NCBI GenBank assembly: GCA_017849585.1
Contig: JAFIGT010000042.1
Span: 62,001 to 126,000 of the forward strand
Length of the DNA: 64,000 nt
Direction of reading: 5' to 3'
Source: Verrucomicrobium sp.
GTDB taxonomy: Bacteria; Verrucomicrobiota; Verrucomicrobiia; Methylacidiphilales; UBA1321
In this document: in pieces, positions 36,275-45,800 of the stretch
Layout of the letters: each line of letters opens with the position of its first letter
Numbering within the stretch: position 1 is the stretch's first letter
Program-made: the position numbers and the translations under genes
The notes under the pieces: generated by a model
What the model was told of the DNA's origin: nothing
Seen by the model: the letters and a program-made list of their open reading frames with translations, nothing else
The model's database searches: none

Positions 36275-36530
36275 ACGCTTCATTGATTACGATGAAGTTT
36301 TTCAAGTGATGCCCCAAGGCACCACCAGCATGAGCTCACGCAAAGGAGGTATTCGGACTTCGGGTTTAGCCTCGCCCCTGGCCTTCATCGGTCGAAACCG
36401 AATGGCTTTGTTCGCCACTCCCTTGTGAGGAGTTTTGATGGGGGTCTGTAACCCGTTACCGCAGCGTCACTGTCGCCGATTTTCACGGCATTCCCTAAAC
36501 ACTCTGCGAGGTTCGCAGCCATCTTGCGAC
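36275..36530 (-). promoter_or_regulatory. Cobalamin riboswitch 2, upstream of the PEP-CTERM fusion operon
   Basis: Minus-strand elements in order: GGGAA at 36495-36491, GCCGTGAAAATCGGCGACAG with GCTGCGGTAA, a paired middle section ending in CTAAACCCGA, and the B12-box AGTCCGAATACC at 36359-36348. The conserved expression-platform stem CTTCAT/ATGAAG recurs at 36297-36278. The first gene starts at 36196 with GGAG nine bases upstream of the ATG. As in copy 1 there is no terminator-like T-run, favouring translational control. Similarity to copy 1 extends well past the aptamer, pointing to duplication of the whole leader. Confidence 0.88.
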
Positions 36531-36803
36531 GGCTGACTCAATAATCTTCCAAAGAACGACGACTTGGGCGTGGTTATAGAAAAAGCGCGTCGAAGCGTCA
36601 ACGCTTAATCTTTTCTTCATACTCAACTCCCTCATTATTAGGGATATTGATCATTGAATCGGTCAATATTCTATCACGGAATCTTGTATTCACAAATTTG
36701 TGACATGTTTACTTTTTTGTCGCTATCGCAATAAACTACTTGATTTCAGTGAATTATCTTCATATTTCTAGGTTCGCATATTAATTTTTTTTGGGGGGAA
36801 TGG
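36531..36803. other. AT-rich divergent promoter region
   Basis: The stretch between riboswitch 2 and the autotransporter gene is strongly AT-rich compared with its surroundings and holds no gene. It must contain the promoter for the minus-strand riboswitch transcript and that of the plus-strand autotransporter. A run of G (GGGGGGAATGG, 36793-36803) just before the ATG at 36804 may serve as the ribosome-binding site. Specific promoter boxes could not be fixed by eye. Confidence 0.5.
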
Positions 36804-39800
36804 ATGTCTCATACATTGCTAAAGTCGCTGAAACAGTCGGCTTTTTTTTCGGTTAAGGGTGTTACAATTTTAATGCTGTGCTTCACGGCGTCGCCACTTC
36901 GCTCTCAGACGTGGACCGGCACCACCGGCAGTTGGTTTACCGGCAGCAATTGGACGGGCGGAGCTCAACCGAGCGGCTCCTCCACGACGTACATCAACAA
37001 CACCGGCACGGCACAGATCTCAACGAATTCCGGAACAACCGGCACCCTCTACGTCGGCGATACCACCACAGGCTCCCTGATCATTCAAAACGGCGGCTCT
37101 CTCTATAATCAATATACCTCGATTGGTGATTCCAGCGGTGGCGTTGGCGTTGTGACCGTAACCGGATCTAGCGCGATTCTATCCTCCTCCATCAGCAGCA
37201 CTACAAGTACGGGCATCATTTACATTGGCAGAAACGGCAACGGCACCCTCAACGTGAGCAATGGCGCTACCGTCCTCACCGAGGCCATGTATATCGCCTC
37301 CAATTCCGGTTCGGTAGGAACACTCACGGTCAATGGAGCGGGATCTACCGTAACCGTTGCCGGTTACCTCGGCATCGGCGAATACGGTAACGGCACCATG
37401 ACCGTCTCAGGTGGTGGCAAGGTATATAGTGGCACCACCACCTATGCCAGTGTGATTGCCGATTGGCACGGATCGCAAAGCACGGTTACCGTCACCGGAG
37501 CAGGCTCTCTGTGGAGCACCCAAACTCTCTGGGTTGGCTGGGGATATACCGCCGGCACCTCGTCTGGCACCCTCAATATCAATAGCTCGGGAGCCGTCAC
37601 TAGCACCACAGTAAACGTGGGTACGTACACCACATCCACCGGCACGATCAACGTGAATGGTGGCGCTTGGACCATCACCAATAGCCTGAATCTCGGTCAA
37701 GCCGGAACCGGCAGTCTTAATATCAGTGGCGCCGGCTCCGTCACAGCAAGCTCGGTCTATCTGGCTACCGCCAGCACCGGCACGGGCATTCTCACAGTGA
37801 GCGGTTCGAATTCTCTCTTGACCACGGGTACTCTCTCCGTCGGACAATACGGCACAGGTATCGTCACCATCAGTAATGGCGGCGACATTACAAGCTCCAC
37901 CGGTACTATTGGCGACAATAGCGGCTCCAATGGCACGGTCACCATCAATGGCACAGGCTCTACCTGGACAGTTTCCGGTGCCGTCGCGGTTGGCAACAGC
38001 GGCACCGGCACTATGAACATCGCCAATGGCGGCCAACTCGCCACCAGCACCGTGAGCATCGGCGTTAACTCCGGCTCCACCGGCACGCTGAATGTAAATG
38101 GCACCACTGCCAACACGTGGAGCGCCCTCACCGTCGGCGCAGCAGGCACCGGCAATCTGCTCGTCAATAATAGCGCGGTACTCACCACCTCCACGGCCAT
38201 CATCGGCTCCTCCTCCACTGGCATCGGTACTGCCACCATCAGCGGCGCCGGCTCGCGGTTGGTCGTCTCGAGTAATAATTTAGTCGTCGGCTCCAGCGGC
38301 CGGGGTTCCCTCATTCTCGAGAATGGCGGCACCGTCACCAGTAGCACCGTCACAGCGGGTTCTGCTTCCGGATCGATTGGCAACATCACCCTCAGCGGTA
38401 GCACCACCGCCGCTGGCTGGACCAACCTGGCCCTCGGTGTCAATGGCACCGGTACTGTGACCGTAACGAACGGCGCAGATTTGACCACCACCACCACCAC
38501 TCTCGGCAGCACCGTCAGCTCCACTGGCAGCGCTCTAATCTCGGGAGCAGGCTCCAATATGACCGTTTCAGGCAATCTCATTGTCGGCAGCTCAGGCACC
38601 GGCACCGTTCGCATTGATAATCAAGGAGCTCTCCGTGGCGGCGCGATTGTGCTGGGTAGCGCGGTAGGCTCCACCGGGACCATCGTCCTCAGCGGCGCAG
38701 GCTCCACCCTCACCTATAGCTCGATCACCGTGGGCGGTTCGGGCTCGGGCGTGATCACGGTGGCCGACGGCGCGACCCTAACCCCTGGAGCAACCCTCAC
38801 CCTTAGCTCGACATCACTCGGCTCAGGCACTCTCAACATCGGCGCGGCGGCCGGAGAAACCGCCACCGGCGCGGGCATTATTGATGCCACCAACATCTCC
38901 ACCGCAGCCGGCGGCACAGGCACCATCCAATTCAAGCACACCTCCACCGCCTATTATCTCACCAACGACGGCACCAGCGGCGGCACCTCTGTCAACATTC
39001 GCGCTGGCACGGCCGTCACCCAGAATGGCGGTGTCACTATTATCTCTGGCGGCACGAACGATTACACCGGCGCTACCACAGTCAATGGCGGCACCCTCAG
39101 TGTCGCGGGCAACATCACCAACACCAACCGGGTAGTCGTCACCGGCGGCTCCCTGCTTGATGGTGGCACCATTGTCACGACCAATACGACCATCAGCGGT
39201 GGAGCACTCAGCGTCTCGGGCACCTTCACCACCACGAACATGGATATCACTGGTGGCACGGTCAGCGCCTCGGGCACCTTGAACTCCACCAATACTCGGA
39301 TCAACGGCGGTACGCTCTTCCTCGATACCAATTTAACCTCCACAGTTACCGTCACGAGCGGTCAATTGATCATGAAAACGGGCCGCACCCTCACCGGCAA
39401 CGTTGGCGTGAGCAATGGCACCTTCGGCACAGCCGCCTACTACGACAATACGCTTCCCGCGGGGATCGTCACCGTCAGCGGCAATCTCACCCTCGGCTCC
39501 GGCTCCACCACGGGAGTGCGCGTGACCAATACGACCCCTGGTAGTTTCGATGTCGTACAGGTCACCGGCACGGCCACGCTCGCAGGCACGCTCGCGGTGA
39601 ATTTCAACAATAACAACGGCTACATTCCGCAAACCGGCGATTCCTTTGTCATCATGAACGCGGGTGCTTTTGACGGCAACTACACCAACTACTCGAACGT
39701 GATGCAGAATTACTTCATCTTCACCACGGGAACCTATTCAGGGAACGATTACACGCTCACCGTTTCCATGGCGCAAAAGTCATTCACCACATCGGCAGTG

Positions 39801-40982
39801 ACGGGCAACCAAATGGCCGTCGCCCAAGCACTGAATAACGAAATTCGCCCCGGCAGTACGATGCAACCCGCCATCGACTACCTGAATACCCTTCCCGAAT
39901 CCTCCTGGGGCCAAGCCTTCGACCGCATCGCCCCCGAAGAACTCATCTCCGCACCAAGCTCGGGCCTCGCCAATGCCAGCTCGCTCTACAACATGCTCGG
40001 CAACCGCTTCAACGAAGTCCGCTCCGGACAACGCTTCTCGGATAGCGGCCTCGTCATGTGGGACCCCAGCCGCGAGTTTAATCGCAACAGTCTGCTCGCC
40101 AGCAATGGTCCCCTTCCCGAAGGATACCAGACCGCCAACCCTTCGATCTTTAACGACTCCCGCTTCGGCATGTTTGTCTCCGGACAAGGCACCTTCGGCG
40201 ACGTCAACGGCGACAACAGCACCGACGGTTACAATTTCAATGCGGGCGGCCTGATTCTCGGCTGCGACTACCGCGTCGCCGAACACACCGCCATCGGCAT
40301 CTACGGCGGCTACCAAGGCACTGACACCGACCTCAGCAACAGCGGCAACGCGAAGACAGACAGCGGCAAGTTCGGCGTGTACGTCACCCAATGGTGGGAT
40401 CAAGGCGCTTGGATCAATGCCTCCATCGGCGGCGGCTACAACAGCTACACCAACAAACGCGCCGCACTCGGAGATTTCGCCAACAGCACCACCACTGGCA
40501 TGGAATTCAACTTCCAGGCCCAACAAGGCTACGACTTCCACATCGGTCGCTGGACCTTCGGCCCCACGCTGCAAGTGGACTACACCAACCTCTCCATTGA
40601 CGGCTACACCGAATCCGGCTCGCTGGCACCGCTGAAAATCAACTCTCAGACTGCCGAATCGCTGCAAGGCACCATTGGCGGACGCGTCACCACCAGCATC
40701 GACGTCAACCACAACCAATGGAAGGTCCAGCCCTACGCCAACGTCGGTCTGCGCCACGAATTCCTAGATACCCAGCAAGCCATCACCGCCGCCTTCGCTA
40801 ATGGTTCTGGCGGTACCTTCAGTGTCGACGGCCCCAAGACCGATGCCAATAGCATCGTCGCTGGATTCGGCGTGACGCTGCAGCTCAGCCCCCGCTGGAG
40901 CGGACAGCTCGGCTACTTCGCCCAAGCAAATGAAGACTACCTGATCCAAAGCATCACCGGCTCAGTTGTCTTCAGTTTCTAG
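36804..40982 (+). CDS. Giant autotransporter with serine/threonine/glycine-rich beta-helix repeats
   Basis: A 1392-residue type V secreted protein. A signal peptide is at about residues 1-34. A passenger of about 960 residues is built of repeated short beta units with motifs such as GTLNVSNGA, VGSSGTGT, ITVSGAGS-x-L/W and STGTATISG, typical of parallel beta-helix passengers. An autophagic-looking linker with NNEIRPGSTMQPAIDYLNTLPESSWGQAF-type sequence follows, then a C-terminal barrel domain (about 1120-1392) ending in VVFSF, the expected aromatic terminus. The passenger is extremely rich in Thr, Ser and Gly and almost free of Cys. It probably serves adhesion or surface coating. It is a single-gene unit. 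Confidence 0.88.
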   Translation: MSHTLLKSLKQSAFFSVKGVTILMLCFTASPLRSQTWTGTTGSWFTGSNWTGGAQPSGSSTTYINNTGTAQISTNSGTTGTLYVGDTTTGSLIIQNGGSLYNQYTSIGDSSGGVGVVTVTGSSAILSSSISSTTSTGIIYIGRNGNGTLNVSNGATVLTEAMYIASNSGSVGTLTVNGAGSTVTVAGYLGIGEYGNGTMTVSGGGKVYSGTTTYASVIADWHGSQSTVTVTGAGSLWSTQTLWVGWGYTAGTSSGTLNINSSGAVTSTTVNVGTYTTSTGTINVNGGAWTITNSLNLGQAGTGSLNISGAGSVTASSVYLATASTGTGILTVSGSNSLLTTGTLSVGQYGTGIVTISNGGDITSSTGTIGDNSGSNGTVTINGTGSTWTVSGAVAVGNSGTGTMNIANGGQLATSTVSIGVNSGSTGTLNVNGTTANTWSALTVGAAGTGNLLVNNSAVLTTSTAIIGSSSTGIGTATISGAGSRLVVSSNNLVVGSSGRGSLILENGGTVTSSTVTAGSASGSIGNITLSGSTTAAGWTNLALGVNGTGTVTVTNGADLTTTTTTLGSTVSSTGSALISGAGSNMTVSGNLIVGSSGTGTVRIDNQGALRGGAIVLGSAVGSTGTIVLSGAGSTLTYSSITVGGSGSGVITVADGATLTPGATLTLSSTSLGSGTLNIGAAAGETATGAGIIDATNISTAAGGTGTIQFKHTSTAYYLTNDGTSGGTSVNIRAGTAVTQNGGVTIISGGTNDYTGATTVNGGTLSVAGNITNTNRVVVTGGSLLDGGTIVTTNTTISGGALSVSGTFTTTNMDITGGTVSASGTLNSTNTRINGGTLFLDTNLTSTVTVTSGQLIMKTGRTLTGNVGVSNGTFGTAAYYDNTLPAGIVTVSGNLTLGSGSTTGVRVTNTTPGSFDVVQVTGTATLAGTLAVNFNNNNGYIPQTGDSFVIMNAGAFDGNYTNYSNVMQNYFIFTTGTYSGNDYTLTVSMAQKSFTTSAVTGNQMAVAQALNNEIRPGSTMQPAIDYLNTLPESSWGQAFDRIAPEELISAPSSGLANASSLYNMLGNRFNEVRSGQRFSDSGLVMWDPSREFNRNSLLASNGPLPEGYQTANPSIFNDSRFGMFVSGQGTFGDVNGDNSTDGYNFNAGGLILGCDYRVAEHTAIGIYGGYQGTDTDLSNSGNAKTDSGKFGVYVTQWWDQGAWINASIGGGYNSYTNKRAALGDFANSTTTGMEFNFQAQQGYDFHIGRWTFGPTLQVDYTNLSIDGYTESGSLAPLKINSQTAESLQGTIGGRVTTSIDVNHNQWKVQPYANVGLRHEFLDTQQAITAAFANGSGGTFSVDGPKTDANSIVAGFGVTLQLSPRWSGQLGYFAQANEDYLIQSITGSVVFSF

Positions 40983-41164
40983 TCGGACTGAAAACTGCTT
41001 TTAAGAGGTGGATAGCGTTCCAACCGGCGTCCACCTCCTCACCAATCCTGCCTAACCTCAACTCCACCAACTTTTAATCACATCCGTTCCCACCTTTAAA
41101 ACTGCAATCTACACTGCAATCCCTCTTGCCGAATCCCCGATTTTGTGAGAGAAGCATCCCAGCT

Positions 41165-41581
41165 ATGAAGCAATATCCATTTTTTCTCCTTTGCATCGTT
41201 GCCTTGTCTTTTGCCGCCTGCTCCACGAGTTCTCCCCCTCCCTCAACCTCCAGCACCATGGATTCCGGTGCGACCACTACGACCACAACCACTTCAACAA
41301 CCGTAGCCCCCGCCGACACCACCACTCCGAGCAATACTTCACAAACCACCACGCCGACTCCCAATGCCCAGGCACAGCCCAAGCCTTGGACTCCCCCGGC
41401 TGACAACACAGCATCCAACGCTGCGGCACCCAAGTATCCCACCGCCATCGCCATTCCCGGCAAAAAGGGTTTCGTTAAGAGCCCCTATGCCCAGTATGCC
41501 GCCCCAGTTGATGTCCGTGGTTTTTCCAGCGGCACCATTGTTCGCTGCCCCTACACGAACAAAAAGTTCATCGTTCCCTAA
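41165..41581 (+). CDS. Small Thr/Pro-rich lipoprotein
   Basis: The protein (138 residues from the ATG at 41165) has a lipoprotein signal peptide with lipobox LSFAAC (Cys at about residue 19). A disordered Thr/Ser/Pro-rich linker runs to about residue 95. The C-terminal 40 residues (KKGFVKSPYAQYAAPVDVRG, then GTIVRCPYTNKKFIVP) look structured and conserved-like. No known function was recognised. It is followed by a strong terminator. An upstream in-frame ATG at 41126 would disrupt the signal peptide and was rejected. Confidence 0.75.
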   Translation: MKQYPFFLLCIVALSFAACSTSSPPPSTSSTMDSGATTTTTTTSTTVAPADTTTPSNTSQTTTPTPNAQAQPKPWTPPADNTASNAAAPKYPTAIAIPGKKGFVKSPYAQYAAPVDVRGFSSGTIVRCPYTNKKFIVP

Positions 41582-41622
41582 GAACGCAAGGCTTCGCTCC
41601 CATGTTAGCGAAGCGAAAATCC

Positions 41623-41652
41623 GAGCGGGACTAAACCTCCCGCTCTTTTTTT
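41623..41652 (+). terminator. Rho-independent terminator
   Basis: GAGCGGGA (41623-41630) pairs with TCCCGCTC (41638-41645) over a 7-base loop, followed by seven T. A second hairpin GCTTCGCT/AGCGAAGC (41591-41614) precedes it. Ends the lipoprotein transcript before thyA. Confidence 0.9.
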
Positions 41653-41745
41653 GCCCTGAACCCGTCGCCAGTTCCCACGAAACTCTTTCTTTCGCCGTGG
41701 CGTGGTGTACTGTCGTGTATTAAATAATTCCCTCTTCCGTCGCCC

Positions 41746-42540
41746 ATGCAACAATACCTCGACCTCCTCCGCCTCGTCCTCGACAAGGGCCAAAGCAAAA
41801 GCGATCGCACTGGCACCGGCACCCTCTCCTATTTCGGCGCTCAGGCTCGTTACGATCTTCGCGAAGGGTTCCCGCTCCTCACGACCAAGAAAGTTCACCT
41901 CAAGTCCATTACGTACGAACTCCTCTGGTTCCTGCGCGGCGAAACGAACATCCAGTTCCTCAAGGATCACGGCGTCACCATCTGGGACGAATGGGCCGAC
42001 AAGGACGGCAACCTTGGTCGTGTCTACGGCGCGCAATGGTGCGACTGGAAAACGACCGATGGCCGCTCCATCAACCAGATTGACCAGGTTATCGCGCAGA
42101 TCAAAAAAAATCCCGACAGCCGCCGCCACATCGTCACCGCGTGGAATCCCGGCGAAGTCGACGGCATGGCCCTCCCACCCTGCCACGCGCTCTTCCAGTT
42201 CTTCGTCATCAATGGAACACTTAGTTGCCAACTCTACCAGCGTAGCGCCGACCTCTTCCTAGGCGTTCCCTTTAACATCGCTTCCTACGCCATCCTGACC
42301 CATATGGTCGCACAAGTCTGCGGCCTGCAAGTCGGCGATTTCGTCCACACCTTTGGCGACCTGCACCTCTACAAAAATCACCTCGACCAGGTGACTGAGC
42401 AGCTCTCCCGTTCCACGCGCCCCCTGCCACGACTGGAACTGAATCCCGCCATCACCGATATCCACGACTTCACCTACGAGGATATCAAAGTCGTCGGCTA
42501 CGATCCCCATCCCGCGATCAAAGCTCCGATCGCGGTCTAG
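41746..42540 (+). CDS. thyA: Thymidylate synthase ThyA
   Basis: A 264-residue enzyme making dTMP from dUMP with methylene-tetrahydrofolate. The active-site cysteine is Cys146 in [11 protein letters not shown], the same number as in E. coli. Other signature blocks are [55 protein letters not shown] and [18 protein letters not shown]. The length is identical to E. coli ThyA. It is apparently monocistronic, with no adjacent folA. It shows that this organism does not rely solely on ThyX. Confidence 0.97.
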   Translation: MQQYLDLLRLVLDKGQSKSDRTGTGTLSYFGAQARYDLREGFPLLTTKKVHLKSITYELLWFLRGETNIQFLKDHGVTIWDEWADKDGNLGRVYGAQWCDWKTTDGRSINQIDQVIAQIKKNPDSRRHIVTAWNPGEVDGMALPPCHALFQFFVINGTLSCQLYQRSADLFLGVPFNIASYAILTHMVAQVCGLQVGDFVHTFGDLHLYKNHLDQVTEQLSRSTRPLPRLELNPAITDIHDFTYEDIKVVGYDPHPAIKAPIAV

Positions 42541-42561
42541 CCCTCCCCTACCACACTCTTT

Positions 42562-42588
42562 CGCGAGCAATCTACTCGCGCCATTTTT
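42562..42588 (+). terminator. Probable terminator after thyA
   Basis: CGCGAG (42562-42567) and CTCGCG (42575-42580) pair around a 7-base loop and are followed by CCATTTTT. The 260-base interval to the next gene is otherwise AT-rich and empty. Confidence 0.6.
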
Positions 42589-42801
42589 CGCCCGCACGCG
42601 AAAATCATGTTTATTATAGATTAACATTAATGCGTTAGACTATACTAAACGCTTTCGAAATTTATATTAACCTATAAGCAAGGCATTTACATTTAAATAA
42701 ATGCAGGCCCTCCAATTAAATTGCACTGATCATACTCTCGTTATACACTAATTCTTGCAATCGCATTACCCGAGACTGATTATTCAGTCTAAACGGAAAA
42801 T

Positions 42802-45800
42802 ATGACTCCCACTACGTTTCTCTGTCGGCTTATGACTCGATCACTTATCGGCATGGTCACCACAGTACTCAGTTTAGGGTCAGGACTTCTGAGTCTAACG
42901 ACGATCACCGCAGTGCCAACTTCCGCGCAGATTCCCATTTTTGTCGATAACTTTGCGAACGGGGTGGTCTCCAACAGCGATACGATCACGGCATTTTGGA
43001 CGCCGATTACAAACACCTATAGCTCCATCACCGAAAGCGGCAAACTGATCATGACAGCGGGCGATACCTCCACCTATGGAGGCGTCGTGGCACCGCGGCT
43101 GTACTCGGGTAATCCGTCGGACGAGTATAATTTCTTCAAGCGCAAGCTTCGCTTCTCCGCCGATGTGAACCTGACCGGGGCCGTCCTAAGTCAAAGCAAC
43201 CTCCGCTTCGCACTTTCGGGCGGACCTGGTAGTATCTATTACGAGGAAGATGCGCTCGCTGTACTCTTCACCGGCGATCAGAAGGTGACATTAAGCTACA
43301 AACTGGACAAGTCTTACACGGGCGTCGAAAGCGGGACCAAGCTGGTGAATGCCGTCGCGCTCAGCGGCCCGGCGACTGGCTTTGAGCTGACATTGGATGC
43401 GAGCACGTACACCCTCGTTGTCCGCTATCAAGGAGGTACCGGGGCGTCCACATTTAGCGGCACGCACGCGATGTCCGCCGTGGTATGGGGCGTGGATGGT
43501 AAGGCGACCATGCAATTCGAAACCGTGCGCAATTCATCCGCCGGAGCAGGACAGGTCACCACCGCCACGGCCTCCAATTTTCTCGTGTCCAATATGGATC
43601 CTCCGGGACTTTTTCAGGATGCCTTCGGGAATAATAACACCACCAATAGTGATGTGGAGGCAGGTATCTGGAGCTCCACGATTCCGTTCACCAGCACGGT
43701 CACCGAAGCGAATGGAGTTCTCCTGCAAAAAGCGACCTCTGCGGCGGTGGATTATACCCTCGTTACCACCACGACACCGGCACAGTCGCGATTCAATTTT
43801 TTTGATCAACAGTTGCGCTTCCGCATGACCAATACGATCAGCGGCACAACCTCGCAAACCTACGTGGCACGTTCACGTTTCGCCTTGACGTCTCAAGCGG
43901 GTTCAGCCACGGCCGCCAATGACGCACTGGTGATCGCCGCCCGTGGGGATAACAATATTACCCTCGCCGCAAAGATGGACGCCTCCGGCATCAACCCCGA
44001 AGACACCTGGCAGGCCGCCAACAAGTATATTTATAACGGCACCACCGCCGATGCCTCCGTCTATTTTGGCAGCGTGCGCTTCAATAACATCGATCTCTCG
44101 ATCAACAGCAAACGCTATCAACTCATCGGCTCCTGCGAAGATCCGCCCAATAACAGCAATACGCGCGGCAGCAATGTCATGCGTTTCACCGGTGCCCATC
44201 AACTCGACCGAAGCAAATGGGGTACCACGGGAGATTCCGCGGTGGTTCTGGAAACAGTTCGCACCGGAGAGACCACTGCCGGCACGGCGGCAACAACCTC
44301 ATGGGATAATCTGCGCGTGAACGCCGACTCCACCAAGCTGTTGGCCGAACCCTACTGGACCTTTACCGCCACCTACAGCAATACTTCCGGCGGCTCAGAA
44401 TCTGGCAGCTTCCGACTCTGGCTTCCAACGACCGAACCGATCATTCGCGGCATCATCTTCATTGGCCCCGGCGATGGCGGGAACTTCCAGTTTTTGGCGC
44501 ATGATCTCGCCGCCCAGGAAGCCGCTCGATCCATGGGCTTCGGACTGATCGGATACACCTCCTCGGCGCGTATGAATTTAGCGGCGGGAGATTATCCCAT
44601 ACAAATCAAGGCCGCGATACAGGAGGTACTTAACCGAGCCGCCTCCGTTTCCGGACATCCCGAAATTTCCAATGCCCCTCTCTGCATCACAGGATTTTCT
44701 CGCGGAGCGTTCGACTCCGGATACCTCGCCCACAACTGGCCGGAACGTGTAATTACCTTCGTGCCCTTCTGCGGCGGCGAGTGGTCCAGCCCCACCCTGA
44801 CCGCCGCCGCCAAAAAAGTACCCGGTCTATTCCTACCCGGTTCAGTCGATACAAATGGATTGACCAGCCCGCTAAAAGTGCAGGATATGTTTACGTGGTG
44901 GCGCAGTCAGGGAGGGCAGGTGGCCTATTGCGTGAACTGGAATATCTCCCACAACACGGGCGGCAATCAAGGATGGGAAGCCATGTTAAGCTGGATGGTC
45001 GAAGTCACCAAGCTACGCTATCCGCGCCCCATGGTGCCCTCGACCACCGCACCAGCTGGCACCTTCCCCACCTTGCTGAACATCAATGATGCTTCCGGTT
45101 GGTTGGGCGAGCGCACGACGTTCGTTGGGGCCAACACCCCCGGCGTCACGAGCGTCTTTGCGCCCATTTCCCCCTATGCGAGTTATTCCGGAACGGTCAG
45201 CACCGCTTCCTGGCTGCCCAACGAAACCACCGCCCGACTTTACCGAGCCGTGACCTCAACCGATCTCGTTTCCCGCGCGGCCATTCCCACCCACTCCGCT
45301 TTACGCATCGTCTCTCCCAAGCAGTTTGCCGAACCGGTACTGGCAGGAACCTCGGTGGTCATCGAAGTGGACCCGCGTGATTTCGACAACACCAACGCCC
45401 TCGCCTCCATGGATTTCTATGATGGCGAAACCTGGCTGGGAGCCCTCACCTCGGGTCCCGTCTGGAAGTGGACCTTTGTTCCAAGCGCAGGCTGGCATTC
45501 GCTTACCGTCGTCGCCACGGACATACTCGGCAACAAGCGCGACGCTTTCCGCTCACTGAATGTCATCCCCGCCAACTTCCCGCCACTGTCCTACGGTAAA
45601 ACCATCACCGCAATTTCCAACACCGACACCGCCGGCACCGTCACAGGTTCCGATCCCGAAGGCAACGCAATCACCTTCGCTCTCGCACAAGCCCCCGACC
45701 ACGGCTCGGTCACGATCAACCCCGCCACGGGAGCCTATACCTATCGCTCCGCGCCCGGTTACGGCGGAAACGATTCGTTCTCCTTCACGACCTATGACGG

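Noticed and set aside
36900-39700. Possible CRISPR-like or tandem DNA repeats
   Set aside because: The periodicity comes from coding repeats of the autotransporter passenger. Units differ in sequence and spacing and stay in frame.
37407-40757. Several minus-strand frames opposite the autotransporter passenger and barrel
   Set aside because: Repetitive GC-skewed coding sequence generates long antisense frames. The plus-strand product has a signal peptide and a barrel.
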